DNA from: JBAYJY01 sp041664945
Lineage (GTDB): Bacteria > UBP15 > UBA6099
Direction: 5' to 3'
Assembly: GCA_041664945.1 (NCBI GenBank)
Contig: JBAYJY010000045.1
Span: 1-28,774 of the forward strand
Length of the DNA stretch: 28,774 nt
This document shows positions 9,137-16,730 of the stretch, one piece after another. Numbering within the stretch: the first letter of the stretch is position 1; each line of letters opens with the position of its first letter. Position numbers and translations under genes: made by a program. The notes under the pieces were generated by a model, which ran no database searches, was not told the origin of the DNA, and saw nothing but the letters and a program-made list of their open reading frames with translations.

Positions 9137-9145
9137 TGATATAAT
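9137..9145 (+). promoter_or_regulatory. Extended -10 promoter of the ORF6N gene
   Basis: TGA followed by TATAAT (9140-9145), an extended -10 in an AT-rich spacer. No good -35 is present. The gene starts 34 nt downstream, after AGGAG at 9167-9171. It suggests the ORF6N gene has its own promoter, separate from the genes before it. Confidence 0.5.
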
Positions 9146-9178
9146 CATTCCGCCAAATATACTATTAGGAGAAAATCC

Positions 9179-9700
9179 GTGAAAAATAGCGGCGCGCTAA
9201 TTCCAGCGGAACTGATCGAGCAGTCTATCCTAATTATAAGAAACCAAAAAGTTATCTTAGACTACGATCTCGCTGTTCTTTATGGTGTCGAGACTCGCGT
9301 TCTGATTCAGGCGGTCAAAAGGAACAAAAATAGATTCCCGGATGACTTTATGTTTCAACTCTCCGCAACTGAACTAAAAATCTTGAGATCACAATCTGTG
9401 ATCTCAAGTGAATGGGGCGGCAGACGATATCCCCCGTACGCATTTACCGAGCAAGGGGTAGCAATGTTATCAAGCATTATTAACAGCGAACGCGCAATAT
9501 TGGTCAATATCGAAATAGTCAGGACATTCGTTCGCTTGAGACGCCTTCTTGATACGCACACTGCTCTTGCGCGAAAGCTCAATGAACTTGAGCAAAAATA
9601 TGACGAACAATTCCAAGTCGTTTTCGAGGCTATACGCCAACTAATAGCGCCCTCCGAAAAAGAAAAACAAAGAATCGGATTCAGGGTAAAAAAAGACTGA
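9179..9700 (+). CDS. ORF6N-domain DNA-binding protein
   Basis: 173 residues, read from a GTG with AGGAG 7 nt upstream. The ORF6N domain covers about residues 9-95: IRNQKVILDYDLAVLYGVETRVLIQAVKRN, then FPDDFMFQLSATEL, then YAFTEQGVAMLSSIINSERAI. This domain is a predicted DNA-binding module found in phage and bacterial accessory proteins. The C-terminal part (about 100-155) looks helical or coiled-coil. Base composition is AT-richer than the flanking genes, consistent with transfer. A perfect palindrome lies within the gene at the codons for LRSQSVISS and recurs just after the stop, so autoregulation is possible. The target and role of this protein are unknown. Confidence 0.88.
   Translation: MKNSGALIPAELIEQSILIIRNQKVILDYDLAVLYGVETRVLIQAVKRNKNRFPDDFMFQLSATELKILRSQSVISSEWGGRRYPPYAFTEQGVAMLSSIINSERAILVNIEIVRTFVRLRRLLDTHTALARKLNELEQKYDEQFQVVFEAIRQLIAPSEKEKQRIGFRVKKD
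9382..9408. repeat. 27-nt palindrome inside the ORF6N gene
   Basis: Arms CTTGAGATCAC and GTGATCTCAAG (11 bp, perfect) flank the 5-nt centre AATCT. It overlaps the codons for LRSQSVISS in the middle of the ORF6N domain. The second copy is at 9711-9737. Confidence 0.9.
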
Positions 9701-9710
9701 ACCGGTCAAA

Positions 9711-9737
9711 CTTGAGATCACAATCCGTGATCTCAAG
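9711..9737. repeat. Second copy of the ORF6N palindrome, just past the stop codon
   Basis: The same 11-bp arms with centre AATCC, 26 of 27 bases identical to the copy within the gene. It starts 10 nt after the ORF6N stop and ends 31 nt before the ATG of the phosphoesterase. It could act as an operator, a terminator-like hairpin (no clean T-run follows) or a recombination site. Confidence 0.9.
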
Positions 9738-9768
9738 TTTAATCAAACGGGGTAATTTTATCCAAATC

Positions 9769-10875
9769 ATGAAGAATAAACATCAAATTGAAGTCCCTTA
9801 TTCGGTTGAATCCTGGCTTCCTTTATCCGCCTCCGCAACGTTTTTTTTATCAGCCTTCACCCTCGCGCTTTTGCTTTTCGGCGCTCAGGCATTCGCGCGC
9901 GATTCGGACGGCCGGCTCGCGCTTATCCGTTATCCGATCTCCTCTCAGCCGGAATTCGCCCGCGCCGGAGAACAGATCACGGTTGACGTTTCGCAATCGC
10001 TATACGATTCCTGCCCGGACGCGCTCCGCGCCTATCTCGAAAAGGACGGCTCTCTCACGCCCCTCGAGCCTGCCGCCCGCCTGACCGGCCTCGCTACCGG
10101 CACATACAGATTCGCCCTGCCAATACCGCAAAAAACCGCTCCCGGCGCCTATGGCATCATCGCCAAAAAATGCGCTGGCGCCGAAGATTCAGCCAAACGC
10201 TCTGTCGTTGTCGTTGATGCATATCCAGACGAATATTCAATCCTTCACATCACCGACATCCACGTCGGACGCATGAACGCCGACGGCCCGGTCGGCGCCT
10301 CGACGTTCGAGCGCATGCGCGAGATGTCGAACGCGGCCAGGCCTGCGCTCGTCATCATCACCGGCGACCTCTCGGACACAAGCAATCCTGAGGAATTAAA
10401 AAAGTTCATCGAAATATTGGAAGGCTTCGACGCGCCGACATTCGTCGTCGCAGGCAACCACGACCGCAACAACTCAGACGCGGACTCGTTCATCGGCCCC
10501 GTTCGTTACAGCTTCAACTTCGGAAAGCATTTCTTTCTCGGATTCGACACGCAGTACGAATTCCCGCCGCCTGACCCTGACAACCAGATGAACTGGATAA
10601 AGAAAGAAACCCGCGCGCGCGCCGCAGCGCCGTTCAAGGTTCTGTTCTCACACCGCGCGGATTCCGATTTCAGATTCGTCATCACGAAAGTCGTAATGCC
10701 GTATAAAGTCAACCTGTTGCTGCTCGGCCACAAACACTCGGATGAGGTCGAAAAGCTCGGCGCCTCCTATGTCGTCACGACCAACGCCGCCGTCGACGGC
10801 TTCTACCGCGTTATTAGAGTGAAAGACAATGCCGTGGTCGATTTGCCGCAAATGAATTTGGATGGCGGCAAATAA
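9769..10875 (+). CDS. Exported calcineurin-like metallophosphoesterase
   Basis: 368 residues from the ATG at 9769. The frame extends upstream to a TTG at 9712, but that start lies inside the ORF6N-type palindrome and is unlikely. The N-terminus carries a long signal sequence (hydrophobic 22-43, cleavage near AFA-R). About 100 residues of probable beta-sandwich precede the catalytic domain. Dinuclear-metal motifs are DIHVG (Asp163, His165), GDLSD (Asp200), GNHDR (Asn230, His231), a lone SHR (His295) and GHKH (His321, His323), in the family order. The substrate is unknown. No strong ribosome binding site is visible: GGGG is 16 nt away. With the GDPD upstream it suggests exported phosphate-ester hydrolysis. 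Confidence 0.88.
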   Translation: MKNKHQIEVPYSVESWLPLSASATFFLSAFTLALLLFGAQAFARDSDGRLALIRYPISSQPEFARAGEQITVDVSQSLYDSCPDALRAYLEKDGSLTPLEPAARLTGLATGTYRFALPIPQKTAPGAYGIIAKKCAGAEDSAKRSVVVVDAYPDEYSILHITDIHVGRMNADGPVGASTFERMREMSNAARPALVIITGDLSDTSNPEELKKFIEILEGFDAPTFVVAGNHDRNNSDADSFIGPVRYSFNFGKHFFLGFDTQYEFPPPDPDNQMNWIKKETRARAAAPFKVLFSHRADSDFRFVITKVVMPYKVNLLLLGHKHSDEVEKLGASYVVTTNAAVDGFYRVIRVKDNAVVDLPQMNLDGGK

Positions 10876-10920
10876 CGCAAAACGCTTTCCTTTTTGCCTA
10901 TGAAAAATTGAGATATAATA

Positions 10921-11035
10921 GAGTTCGGGATTGCTGCCCCCGCCTAAAGCAAGCGGGGCCAGGCTGAAAACACCGCGTTCCTCGCAATGACGTCTTCTTT
11001 GTTTTATCCCTTCCCCGTCTGCCGTCTACTGCTTT
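10921..11035 (-). repeat. Composite dispersed repeat, copy 3
   Basis: Read on the minus strand it begins 2 nt after the lexA stop codon. Six heptads run in one register over 10994-11035; on the plus strand they read CTTCTTT, GTTTTAT, CCCTTCC, CCGTCTG, CCGTCTA, CTGCTTT. The core follows at 10921-10992 (minus strand CGTCATTGCGAGG ... ATCCCGAACTC). This core is longer than the others because of an inserted stretch with a small CCCCGC/GCGGGG hairpin. It separates lexA from the convergent phosphoesterase gene. Confidence 0.75.
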
Positions 11036-11037
11036 TA

Positions 11038-11634
11038 TCACCGCATGCTTCTGATCACGCCTATCACGCGCCCGCAGATTTCAACATGCGTGGCGACAAT
11101 CGGCGCAAACGCCGGGTTCGCCGGCTGAAGGCGCACGTGCTTCTTTTCGCGGTAGAACCTTTTCACCGTCGCCTCGTCGTCGAGCAGCGCAACGACTATA
11201 TCCCCGTTCTCCGCCGTGCGCTGCGGCCGCACTACAACTATGTCCCCGTCGTGTATGCCGTCCTCGATCATGCTGTTGCCTTTGACGCGCAATGCGAAAC
11301 ACCTGCCGTCCATAGGGAAAATGCGCTCGATCGTTATGTGGTCCTCGATGTTTTCCGCCGCGAGAATCGGTTCGCCCGCCGCGATGCGTCCGATCAGCGG
11401 TATCCCCTCCTCCGGCTTGCGCACAACCTCGATCGCGCGCGCCTTGTTCGGCGAAATCCGTATCTCGCCCTTCTTCGCCAACGCCTTCAGGTGGTCGGCC
11501 ACTCCGTTCGGCGACTTGATTCCGAACCGGTCCGCAATGCCCCGGATCGTCGGCGGATATCCGACTTCGCGCGTATGCTCATAGATGAATTCGAGTATAT
11601 CCCGCTGTCTCTGCGTCATTTCTTTTGGCGACAT
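11038..11634 (-). CDS. lexA: LexA repressor, SOS regulon
   Basis: 198 residues, the usual length. The N-terminal winged helix-turn-helix includes YPPTIRGIADRFGIKSPNGVADHLKAL (about 26-52). The C-terminal self-cleavage domain has the Ala-Gly scissile bond at Ala86-Gly87 (RIAAGEP), the nucleophile Ser121 (GNSMIEDGI) and the general base Lys158 (EATVKRFY). LexA represses DNA-damage genes and is cleaved when RecA filaments form. The start has GGAGAGAG a few nt upstream. A strong promoter lies at 11676-11704 with an imperfect dyad beside its -10, so autoregulation is likely. It is transcribed separately from hcp, which ends in a terminator just upstream. Confidence 0.97.
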   Translation of the reverse strand: MSPKEMTQRQRDILEFIYEHTREVGYPPTIRGIADRFGIKSPNGVADHLKALAKKGEIRISPNKARAIEVVRKPEEGIPLIGRIAAGEPILAAENIEDHITIERIFPMDGRCFALRVKGNSMIEDGIHDGDIVVVRPQRTAENGDIVVALLDDEATVKRFYREKKHVRLQPANPAFAPIVATHVEICGRVIGVIRSMR

Positions 11635-11664
11635 TTCGCTCTCTCCTTCTCCCCCTGCTTGTAT

Positions 11665-11684
11665 TACTGTACATTATTATACTG
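11665..11684 (-). promoter_or_regulatory. Candidate LexA operator
   Basis: The plus strand starts TACTGTA, identical to one E. coli-type LexA half-site, and contains a GTA-N8-TAC dyad that overlaps the lexA -10 box. The other half-site is poor, and LexA boxes differ widely between phyla, so this is a weak call. Confidence 0.3.
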
Positions 11685-11704
11685 ATCATGCGTATAGATG
11701 TCAA
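11676..11704 (-). promoter_or_regulatory. Consensus sigma70 promoter of lexA
   Basis: On the minus strand TTGACA (11704-11699) and TATAAT (11681-11676) are both perfect consensus hexamers with a 17-bp spacer. It is the strongest promoter seen in the window. The predicted start of transcription is about 35 nt before the lexA ATG. Confidence 0.88.
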
Positions 11705-11719
11705 GATGCGGATTTACAC

Positions 11720-11752
11720 AAAAAAAGCCGGCGCTTTGCAACTGCGCCGGCT
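11720..11752 (-). terminator. Rho-independent terminator of hcp
   Basis: Read on the minus strand, AGCCGGCGC, a 9-nt loop and GCGCCGGCT form a perfect 9-bp stem, followed at once by a run of seven T. It lies 27 nt after the hcp stop and 16 nt before the lexA -35 box, so the two transcripts are kept apart in a very short space. Confidence 0.93.
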
Positions 11753-11779
11753 TAGTGAAGTCATTCTTCAAATTTCCAA

Positions 11780-13405
11780 TTATTTCGCGAGCGCCGCCGC
11801 GATGTCCGCCTGAGCGGATTCTGAGATCGGCGCGATATTGAATTTCTCGACGAGAATATTGAGCGCGGCAGGCGTGATAAACGCGGGCAGCGTCGGTCCG
11901 AGCTTGATTCCCTTGATGCCAAGGTGCAACAGCGTGAGCAGAATGGCGCATGCTTTCTGCTCGTACCATGAAAGGATCATGGACAGGGGCAGTTCGTTGA
12001 CGCCGCACTCGAAGGCGCCGGCCAAAGCCACCGCGATCTGGATTGCGCTGTAGGCGTCGTTGCACTGGCCGACATCGAGCAGGCGCGGAATGCCGCCGAT
12101 GTCTCCGAACTCAAGCTTGTTGAAGCGATACTTGCCGCACGCAAGCGTGAGAATAACGCTATCCTTCGGAACGCTCTGCGCCAGTTCGGTGTAGTAGTTG
12201 CGGCCGGATTTTGCTCCGTCGCAACCGCCGATCAGGAAGAAATGCTTGATCGCGCCCGCTTTAACGGCGTCGATCACCTGCCCCGCCACGCTCATGACAG
12301 CGTTGCGGCCAAAACCGATGGTGATGGTTTTCTCCTCGGCGTCCTCTGTGAATCCGGGCGCCGCAAGCGCTGCGGCGATTACCGGCGAGTAGTCATGTCC
12401 TGCAATGTGCTTGACGCCCGGCCATTCCGTCGGGCCGCTTGTGAAAATGCGGTCTTCATAGCCCTTGGGCTTCTGAATGCAGTTCGTGGTCATTAGAATC
12501 GCACCCGGAAAATCTGCGAACTCCTTGCCCTGATCCTGCCATGCGTTGCCGTAGTTGCCGACGAGGTGTTTGTACTTTTTCAGGCCGGGATAGGCGTTGG
12601 CGGTAAGCATCTCTCCGTGCGTGTATATGTTGACACCCTTGCCTTCGGTCTGCTTTAGAAGCTCTTCAAGGTCCTTCAGGTCGTGTCCGCTGACAACGAT
12701 GGCTTTGCCCTTTACCGGTGTGACGCGCACAACTGTCGGCTCCTGATGGCCGTAGGTTCCTGTGTTGCCGGCATCCAGCAGTTCCATCGCCCGCAGATTT
12801 ATCTCGCCGCACTTGAGCGCGCTGCCCAGGAGCGCGTCAACCGTGGGCTTCTCGTCCGTAAGCAGCGTCAGCGCCTCGTTGATGTAATCGTACACGGCAT
12901 CGTCTTCCTGCCCGAGAATGGCCGCATGATATGCGTATGCCGCCAAGCCTTTGAGCCCGTAGGTGACGAGTTCCTGCAAGCCGGTGATATCGTCGCCCAA
13001 GGCTTCTTTTCTTTTAAGAATGGTGATGTTTTGCCCCTGTTCGATGAGGCCCGCCAAGTCCGACGCCGGCTGCCATGCCGCCGGACCCGCGATCTCTCCG
13101 CCGCCGGCAAGCGCCTTCGCCTTGTCGCGAATTGCCGCAGCCTCCGCGAGAAGAACTTTCAAACTATCGGCGTCGAAGTTGACATTCGTCAGCGTCGAGA
13201 ACAACGCTTTCGTCTGGAAAAGATTCACGTCAGCGTCCTTTTTACCCTGCTGTTTAGCGACCGCCGCATACTGGGCGATTCCTTTGCAGGCATAGACCAG
13301 AAGGTCTTGAAGAGCCGCAACTTCCGGGTCCTTGCCGCAGACCCCTTTCACCGTGCATCCTTCCCCCTTCGCCGTCTGCTCGCACTGATAACAAAACATT
13401 CCCAT
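11780..13405 (-). CDS. hcp: Hybrid cluster protein Hcp (hydroxylamine/NO reductase), anaerobe type
   Basis: 541 residues. Hcp carries a cubane Fe-S cluster and a hybrid Fe-S-O cluster. It reduces hydroxylamine in vitro and protects against nitric oxide. The N-terminal cluster motif is C5-x2-C8-x8-C17-x5-C23, the spacing of the form found in anaerobes. Every hybrid-cluster ligand can be placed by analogy with the Desulfovibrio enzyme: His242, Glu266, Cys310, Cys396 (the persulfide Cys), Cys424, Cys449, Glu483 and Lys485 (YEQK). GAAAGGCGG lies just before the ATG. No gene for a partner reductase (hcr) adjoins it. I found no convincing FNR- or HcpR-type site upstream. It ends in a strong terminator. 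Confidence 0.97.
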   Translation of the reverse strand: MGMFCYQCEQTAKGEGCTVKGVCGKDPEVAALQDLLVYACKGIAQYAAVAKQQGKKDADVNLFQTKALFSTLTNVNFDADSLKVLLAEAAAIRDKAKALAGGGEIAGPAAWQPASDLAGLIEQGQNITILKRKEALGDDITGLQELVTYGLKGLAAYAYHAAILGQEDDAVYDYINEALTLLTDEKPTVDALLGSALKCGEINLRAMELLDAGNTGTYGHQEPTVVRVTPVKGKAIVVSGHDLKDLEELLKQTEGKGVNIYTHGEMLTANAYPGLKKYKHLVGNYGNAWQDQGKEFADFPGAILMTTNCIQKPKGYEDRIFTSGPTEWPGVKHIAGHDYSPVIAAALAAPGFTEDAEEKTITIGFGRNAVMSVAGQVIDAVKAGAIKHFFLIGGCDGAKSGRNYYTELAQSVPKDSVILTLACGKYRFNKLEFGDIGGIPRLLDVGQCNDAYSAIQIAVALAGAFECGVNELPLSMILSWYEQKACAILLTLLHLGIKGIKLGPTLPAFITPAALNILVEKFNIAPISESAQADIAAALAK

Positions 13406-13584
13406 TTGATTTACCGCCTTTCAATTGTTTTATATTTTTTTCTCAAAACGCTTCTTTCAATCCGCCGCTTTTCAAAACATTCGACATTCCGGACTTCATT
13501 TCGTCATTGCGGTACCAGAATACCACTATTCGCCTCGCGTGTCAAGCGGAAAAGAAAAATTTTAATAAATTCGAATTAAAAGCG

Positions 13585-13625
13585 CGTCTTTGCGAGGCGT
13601 TTTTTGCCGAACCAATTTCGCGCTC
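13585..13625 (+). repeat. Degenerate repeat core
   Basis: CGTCTTTGCGAGGCG, then TTTTTTGCCGAACC, then a diverged end. It aligns over 41 nt with the core at 6125-6165 with several mismatches. It lies in the 13406-13911 gap between hcp and the diguanylate cyclase gene. Confidence 0.55.
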
Positions 13626-13629
13626 AAGG

Positions 13630-13652
13630 CCTATCAGTTTGACAGATAGGCA
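13630..13652. repeat. Small hairpin in the hcp-cyclase gap
   Basis: GCCTATC and GATAGGC form a perfect 7-bp stem around a 9-nt loop. A second inverted pair (TGCCGG/CCGGCA) lies about 60 nt further on. Together with the repeats on either side, most of this 500-nt gap is repeat-like; no gene was seen in it. Confidence 0.5.
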
Positions 13653-13748
13653 ATGCTTCCATGCTTGATGGCATTTCTCACTGCGTTCAGGATAACGCCT
13701 GTGTTGTGAGGTTGCCGGGCGCTACCGGCAGCAAAACATATATGGGTT

Positions 13749-13910
13749 GAGTTCGGGATTGCGGAGTTTACCCTGAGCGTAGCCGAAGGGCTTCGCTCGC
13801 AATGACGGTTTTTTATGTTTTTCTTTTTGCTGTGTTCTGAGTTCTGTCTTCTGTCTTCTATTTTTAGGTTTTTCCCTCGATGCTCGCTGCCGGATACTCG
13901 CTACTGCTTT
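13749..13910 (-). repeat. Composite dispersed repeat, copy 4, with 14-heptad array
   Basis: Read on the minus strand it begins 1 nt after the cyclase stop codon. The heptads hold one register over 98 nt (13813-13910). Plus-strand examples are GTTCTGA, GTTCTGT, CTTCTGT, CTTCTAT, then CTCGATG, CTCGCTG, CCGGATA, CTCGCTA, CTGCTTT. The core at 13749-13807 reads CGTCATTGCGAGC ... ATCCCGAACTC on the minus strand. It contains an inner CCCTTCGGCTACGCTCAGGG hairpin. Confidence 0.8.
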
Positions 13911-13911
13911 A

Positions 13912-15594
13912 CTACGAGGCGACGCAGTTGCGGCCGGCTTCTTTCGCGCGGTAGAGAGCGTTGTCGGCGGCCTTGACGAGGTCTTTCTTTTCGGTGATGG
14001 GCGGCATGGTGCCGACGCCGAGACTGATTGTGATGCCGAACGCTTTTCCGGCGGTGTCGCGGAAGGTGTGTTTGGCGATGGCGCGGCGGATGCGTTCTGC
14101 GGCGCCGACGCCGCCCGAGGCGTCGGTTTCAGGGAGAATGACGACGAATTCCTCGCCGCCGTAGCGGCAGAGCGTGTCGACGTTGCGGAGTTGGTTTTTG
14201 ACAACGATTGCGAGTTCGTGGAGCGCTGCGTCGCCGGTCTGGTGGCCCATGGTGTCGTTGAGTTTTTTAAAGTGGTCGATGTCGATAAGGATGACGGAGA
14301 GCGGGCGGCTGTACCGTTTCGAGCGTTCGATTTCGATATCGAGTGCATGCTGGAAATAGCGGTGGTTGAAAATGCCGGTGAGGCCGTCGGTGTCAGCCAT
14401 TTCCTGAAGTTTTGCGCGCAGGGCGATATTCTCGATGGCGACGGTGAAGTGGCTGGCGAGAATTTTGAGTTCATCCAGCATGTCGGGGTCGAAGCTGCGC
14501 TCTGAGAGGGAGGAGATAATGAGAATGCCGGTGAGGCCCATGCGGCCGCCGGTAAGGGTCTGGATGTGGAGCGCAGCGGGCATTATCGGGTCGATGAGAA
14601 TGGAGTCCGGAATTTCGTGAGCGCGGTCGGAGTCCCAGGTGAGTTCGAGATATCCTTGAGCGTCCGAGCCGTCGAGGGCTTTTTGGATGAGGGGATGGTC
14701 AAACGGAATTTCGCGGATATCGGGCACGGCGCCTGAGGGGTAGAGAATGGCTTTGCCGGCGTCTTTATCGAGAAGAACAAGGTCGGCGCGGTCGGCGTCG
14801 AGCAGGCCGCGGGCATAGCGGCTGAAAAGAGCGGCGGCTACGGAAACGTCGCTTTGCGCGTTGAGTTCGCGGGCAAAAGAAGTCTGCGAGCGGCGGCGGG
14901 CGGCGGATATGTTCTGTTCGTTGAGGAGCCTGTTTTTTTCCTCGATCGCGCGGGCCTGCGATTCGCGTTCATCGATGAGTTCCTGATTGATAATCTCGTA
15001 GCGGCTGTTGAGATCGTTGCTGTGTTTGCGTTGTTTTTCGAGGTCGGCGCGGGCGCGTTTTTCGTTTTCGACGAGCGCGGCGAGCACAGAGCAAACAAGG
15101 AACATGAAGCCGAGCCTGAGGCCGAAGTCGCCGATGAAAAGCTGGTCCGGATTGGTGAGATAGATCGCTGAATAGGCGGCTGCGGAGAGCAGTGTGACGG
15201 CGGCTCCGGCGGCGCCCCCGAAGTAGAAAACTTCGATGGCGATGAAGGGATAATAGGCGAGATAGAAATTACTCTGGCATGAGCCTGTCGACCGGATGAG
15301 CAGGGTGACGAAAGCCACATCGAGAACGGTTGCGAGGTGGAAGAGCCCGCGTTTACGGTCCGGGTAAGCGCGCGAGACGAGAACGAATCCGGCGGTATAG
15401 AGCGCGAACCATAGCAGGAGCGGAAGAGTCGAGCGGACGAGTTGAGAGCGTTCGCCGAGCAGGAACTCCATCTGTCCGACGGTGACGACGAGCCAGACAG
15501 CAGCTCCGGCGAGCAACAAAATTCTGGGGATGAGAAAAAACCGGTCTTGCCCGTAGGGGTTAGCGGTTTGCCTGCGCCGGCCTTTCAGAAACAT
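13912..15594 (-). CDS. Membrane GAF-GGDEF diguanylate cyclase
   Basis: 560 residues. It should make the second messenger c-di-GMP from two GTP. About five hydrophobic segments (20-40, 55-75, 86-101, 111-147, 152-174) anchor it. A coiled coil follows (about 175-235), then a GAF-like sensor domain (about 245-395), then the GGDEF domain (about 400-556). The domain opens with DTDGLTGIFNHRYF, and the active-site loop is GGEEF (479-483). An RxxD inhibitory site (Arg470-Asp473) lies exactly five residues before it, so product inhibition is likely. It starts 24 nt after the stop of the preceding gene, an apparent two-gene operon. No phosphodiesterase domain is present. Confidence 0.93.
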   Translation of the reverse strand: MFLKGRRRQTANPYGQDRFFLIPRILLLAGAAVWLVVTVGQMEFLLGERSQLVRSTLPLLLWFALYTAGFVLVSRAYPDRKRGLFHLATVLDVAFVTLLIRSTGSCQSNFYLAYYPFIAIEVFYFGGAAGAAVTLLSAAAYSAIYLTNPDQLFIGDFGLRLGFMFLVCSVLAALVENEKRARADLEKQRKHSNDLNSRYEIINQELIDERESQARAIEEKNRLLNEQNISAARRRSQTSFARELNAQSDVSVAAALFSRYARGLLDADRADLVLLDKDAGKAILYPSGAVPDIREIPFDHPLIQKALDGSDAQGYLELTWDSDRAHEIPDSILIDPIMPAALHIQTLTGGRMGLTGILIISSLSERSFDPDMLDELKILASHFTVAIENIALRAKLQEMADTDGLTGIFNHRYFQHALDIEIERSKRYSRPLSVILIDIDHFKKLNDTMGHQTGDAALHELAIVVKNQLRNVDTLCRYGGEEFVVILPETDASGGVGAAERIRRAIAKHTFRDTAGKAFGITISLGVGTMPPITEKKDLVKAADNALYRAKEAGRNCVAS

Positions 15595-15618
15595 GAATCA
15601 ACGCCTGCGGCGCGCCCC

Positions 15619-16449
15619 TTAGAAGAAGTCGAAATGCTTCTTGTCGAACGTGACGCGCTGGTCCTTTACCTGAGTGGTGTCGTATTGTTCATGCGGGATT
15701 TCCGTCGAGTCGCTGAACAGGATTCTCCCGCGTTCGTTCTTAAAGTAATAAATCAGCGGCAGGAGTTGTTCGTTCTTTGCCGCTTCCGGATCGGTGAGGT
15801 AGGCCATGTTGGTCTTCTGATTGTAATAAGTGTGCGCTTTGGTGAGGACCGAAAAATCCGGGCCGAAGTCTTTGGCGAAATCGGTAATGAGGCCGAAGAT
15901 GGCGCGGCGGTTTGCGGCGGTTTTTTCCGCTTTCGGCGCGATCAGGCCGACCGAGTTCATGTTCCACGAACCTTTCGATTCCTTCTCGACGATCGGGTCG
16001 GTTCTGAAGAGCGGCTTGCACTGAAGCTCGAACCAGTGTTCCGGCGAGAAGAAAACCGTGTGCATGGTGAACAGGCCTTCTTTTCTTTCGAAAGAGACAG
16101 TGATGCCGGTCGGCAGGTGCGTGTCGGCGAGCTGGTAGGGATTCTTCCAGCGGCCGATGAAGCCGAGGTCTATCTTATTGCATTTGTATTTTTCGATGCG
16201 CAGGAAAACCTCTTTGATGACTTCGTAGTGGTTCGGCTGCGTGATGTCGTCTTTAATTTCCTTGAATTTATCGGTGTCCCAAGCCGACTCGTTGTAGATC
16301 ACTTTCCCGAACTTGCTGATCTGGTCCGAGTGGGCGATGGCTTCACGGACGTCGCCGAGGTAAATGTGAAGAAAGCTGACCGTCTCGTCTATGAAAGACT
16401 GGAAATCCTGCTGATAATTTACGTAAACGTCCCAGTAAAGGCGGTCCAT
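15619..16449 (-). CDS. Unrecognised 276-residue cytoplasmic protein
   Basis: I do not recognise this family. It has no signal peptide, no membrane segment and no obvious catalytic motif. It is rich in aromatic residues (for example FFSPEHWFELQCKP near 134-147 and HTYYNQKTNMAYL near 208-220) and mixes alpha and beta segments. GAGGAG is well placed before the ATG at 16449, and an extended -10 promoter lies upstream. It is the first gene of an apparent operon with the diguanylate cyclase, so a role near c-di-GMP signalling is possible but unproven. Codon use resembles its neighbours. Confidence 0.7.
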   Translation of the reverse strand: MDRLYWDVYVNYQQDFQSFIDETVSFLHIYLGDVREAIAHSDQISKFGKVIYNESAWDTDKFKEIKDDITQPNHYEVIKEVFLRIEKYKCNKIDLGFIGRWKNPYQLADTHLPTGITVSFERKEGLFTMHTVFFSPEHWFELQCKPLFRTDPIVEKESKGSWNMNSVGLIAPKAEKTAANRRAIFGLITDFAKDFGPDFSVLTKAHTYYNQKTNMAYLTDPEAAKNEQLLPLIYYFKNERGRILFSDSTEIPHEQYDTTQVKDQRVTFDKKHFDFF

Positions 16450-16481
16450 TATATTGTCTCCTCATCCCGCAAATTTGCCTT

Positions 16482-16490
16482 ATTATACCA
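16482..16490 (-). promoter_or_regulatory. Extended -10 promoter of the 276-residue protein and cyclase operon
   Basis: TGG followed by TATAAT on the minus strand, about 33 nt before the ATG at 16449. No good -35 hexamer is present, as is usual with extended -10 promoters. Confidence 0.5.
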
Positions 16491-16578
16491 GAATCGGCGG
16501 AATTTGGTATCACGCGGCTCATCTTTACTTTTGCCGCGCGAGGAGGCCCCCCTTCTCTATTATTATCGGGCGGCAAAC

Positions 16579-16630
16579 ACAAGGAAGAACCGGGACAAAA
16601 CGTTTTTCCGCGCCTGTCCCGCTTCCTTGT
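16579..16630. repeat. Long imperfect inverted repeat in a divergent intergenic region
   Basis: The left arm ACAAGGAAG-AAC-CGGGACA pairs with the right arm TGTCCCG-CTTCCTTGT: 7 and 9 paired bases separated by a small internal loop, around a 17-nt apex. It lies between two divergent genes, so it is not a terminator for either. The rest of the 16450-16730 gap is leader sequence. Confidence 0.7.
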
Positions 16631-16730
16631 AAAACATATACGTTCAACACCCTTGCTTTAATATCCGTTCTTATTTGATGATTTTTTTGTAAATTGTGCA
16701 AAAATAATATACGGTAGAGAGAGGGCGGGA

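Noticed and set aside
9179..9737. ORF6N gene as part of a prophage or toxin system
   Set aside because: No other phage, integrase or antitoxin-like gene is next to it; the flanking genes are ordinary exported enzymes, so only an isolated acquired gene can be supported.
10914..10919. TATAAT as a plus-strand promoter into the repeat beside lexA
   Set aside because: No acceptable -35 and no plus-strand gene downstream; it would only give antisense RNA to lexA, for which there is no other sign.
12683..13579. 298-codon plus-strand open frame opposite hcp
   Set aside because: It is antisense to all hcp cluster ligands and reads as low-quality Arg/Cys-rich sequence.
15442..16632. 396-codon plus-strand open frame opposite the 276-residue gene
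   Set aside because: The minus strand has a promoter, a good ribosome binding site and operon context; the plus frame is Val/Phe/Glu-rich antisense sequence with no start signal.
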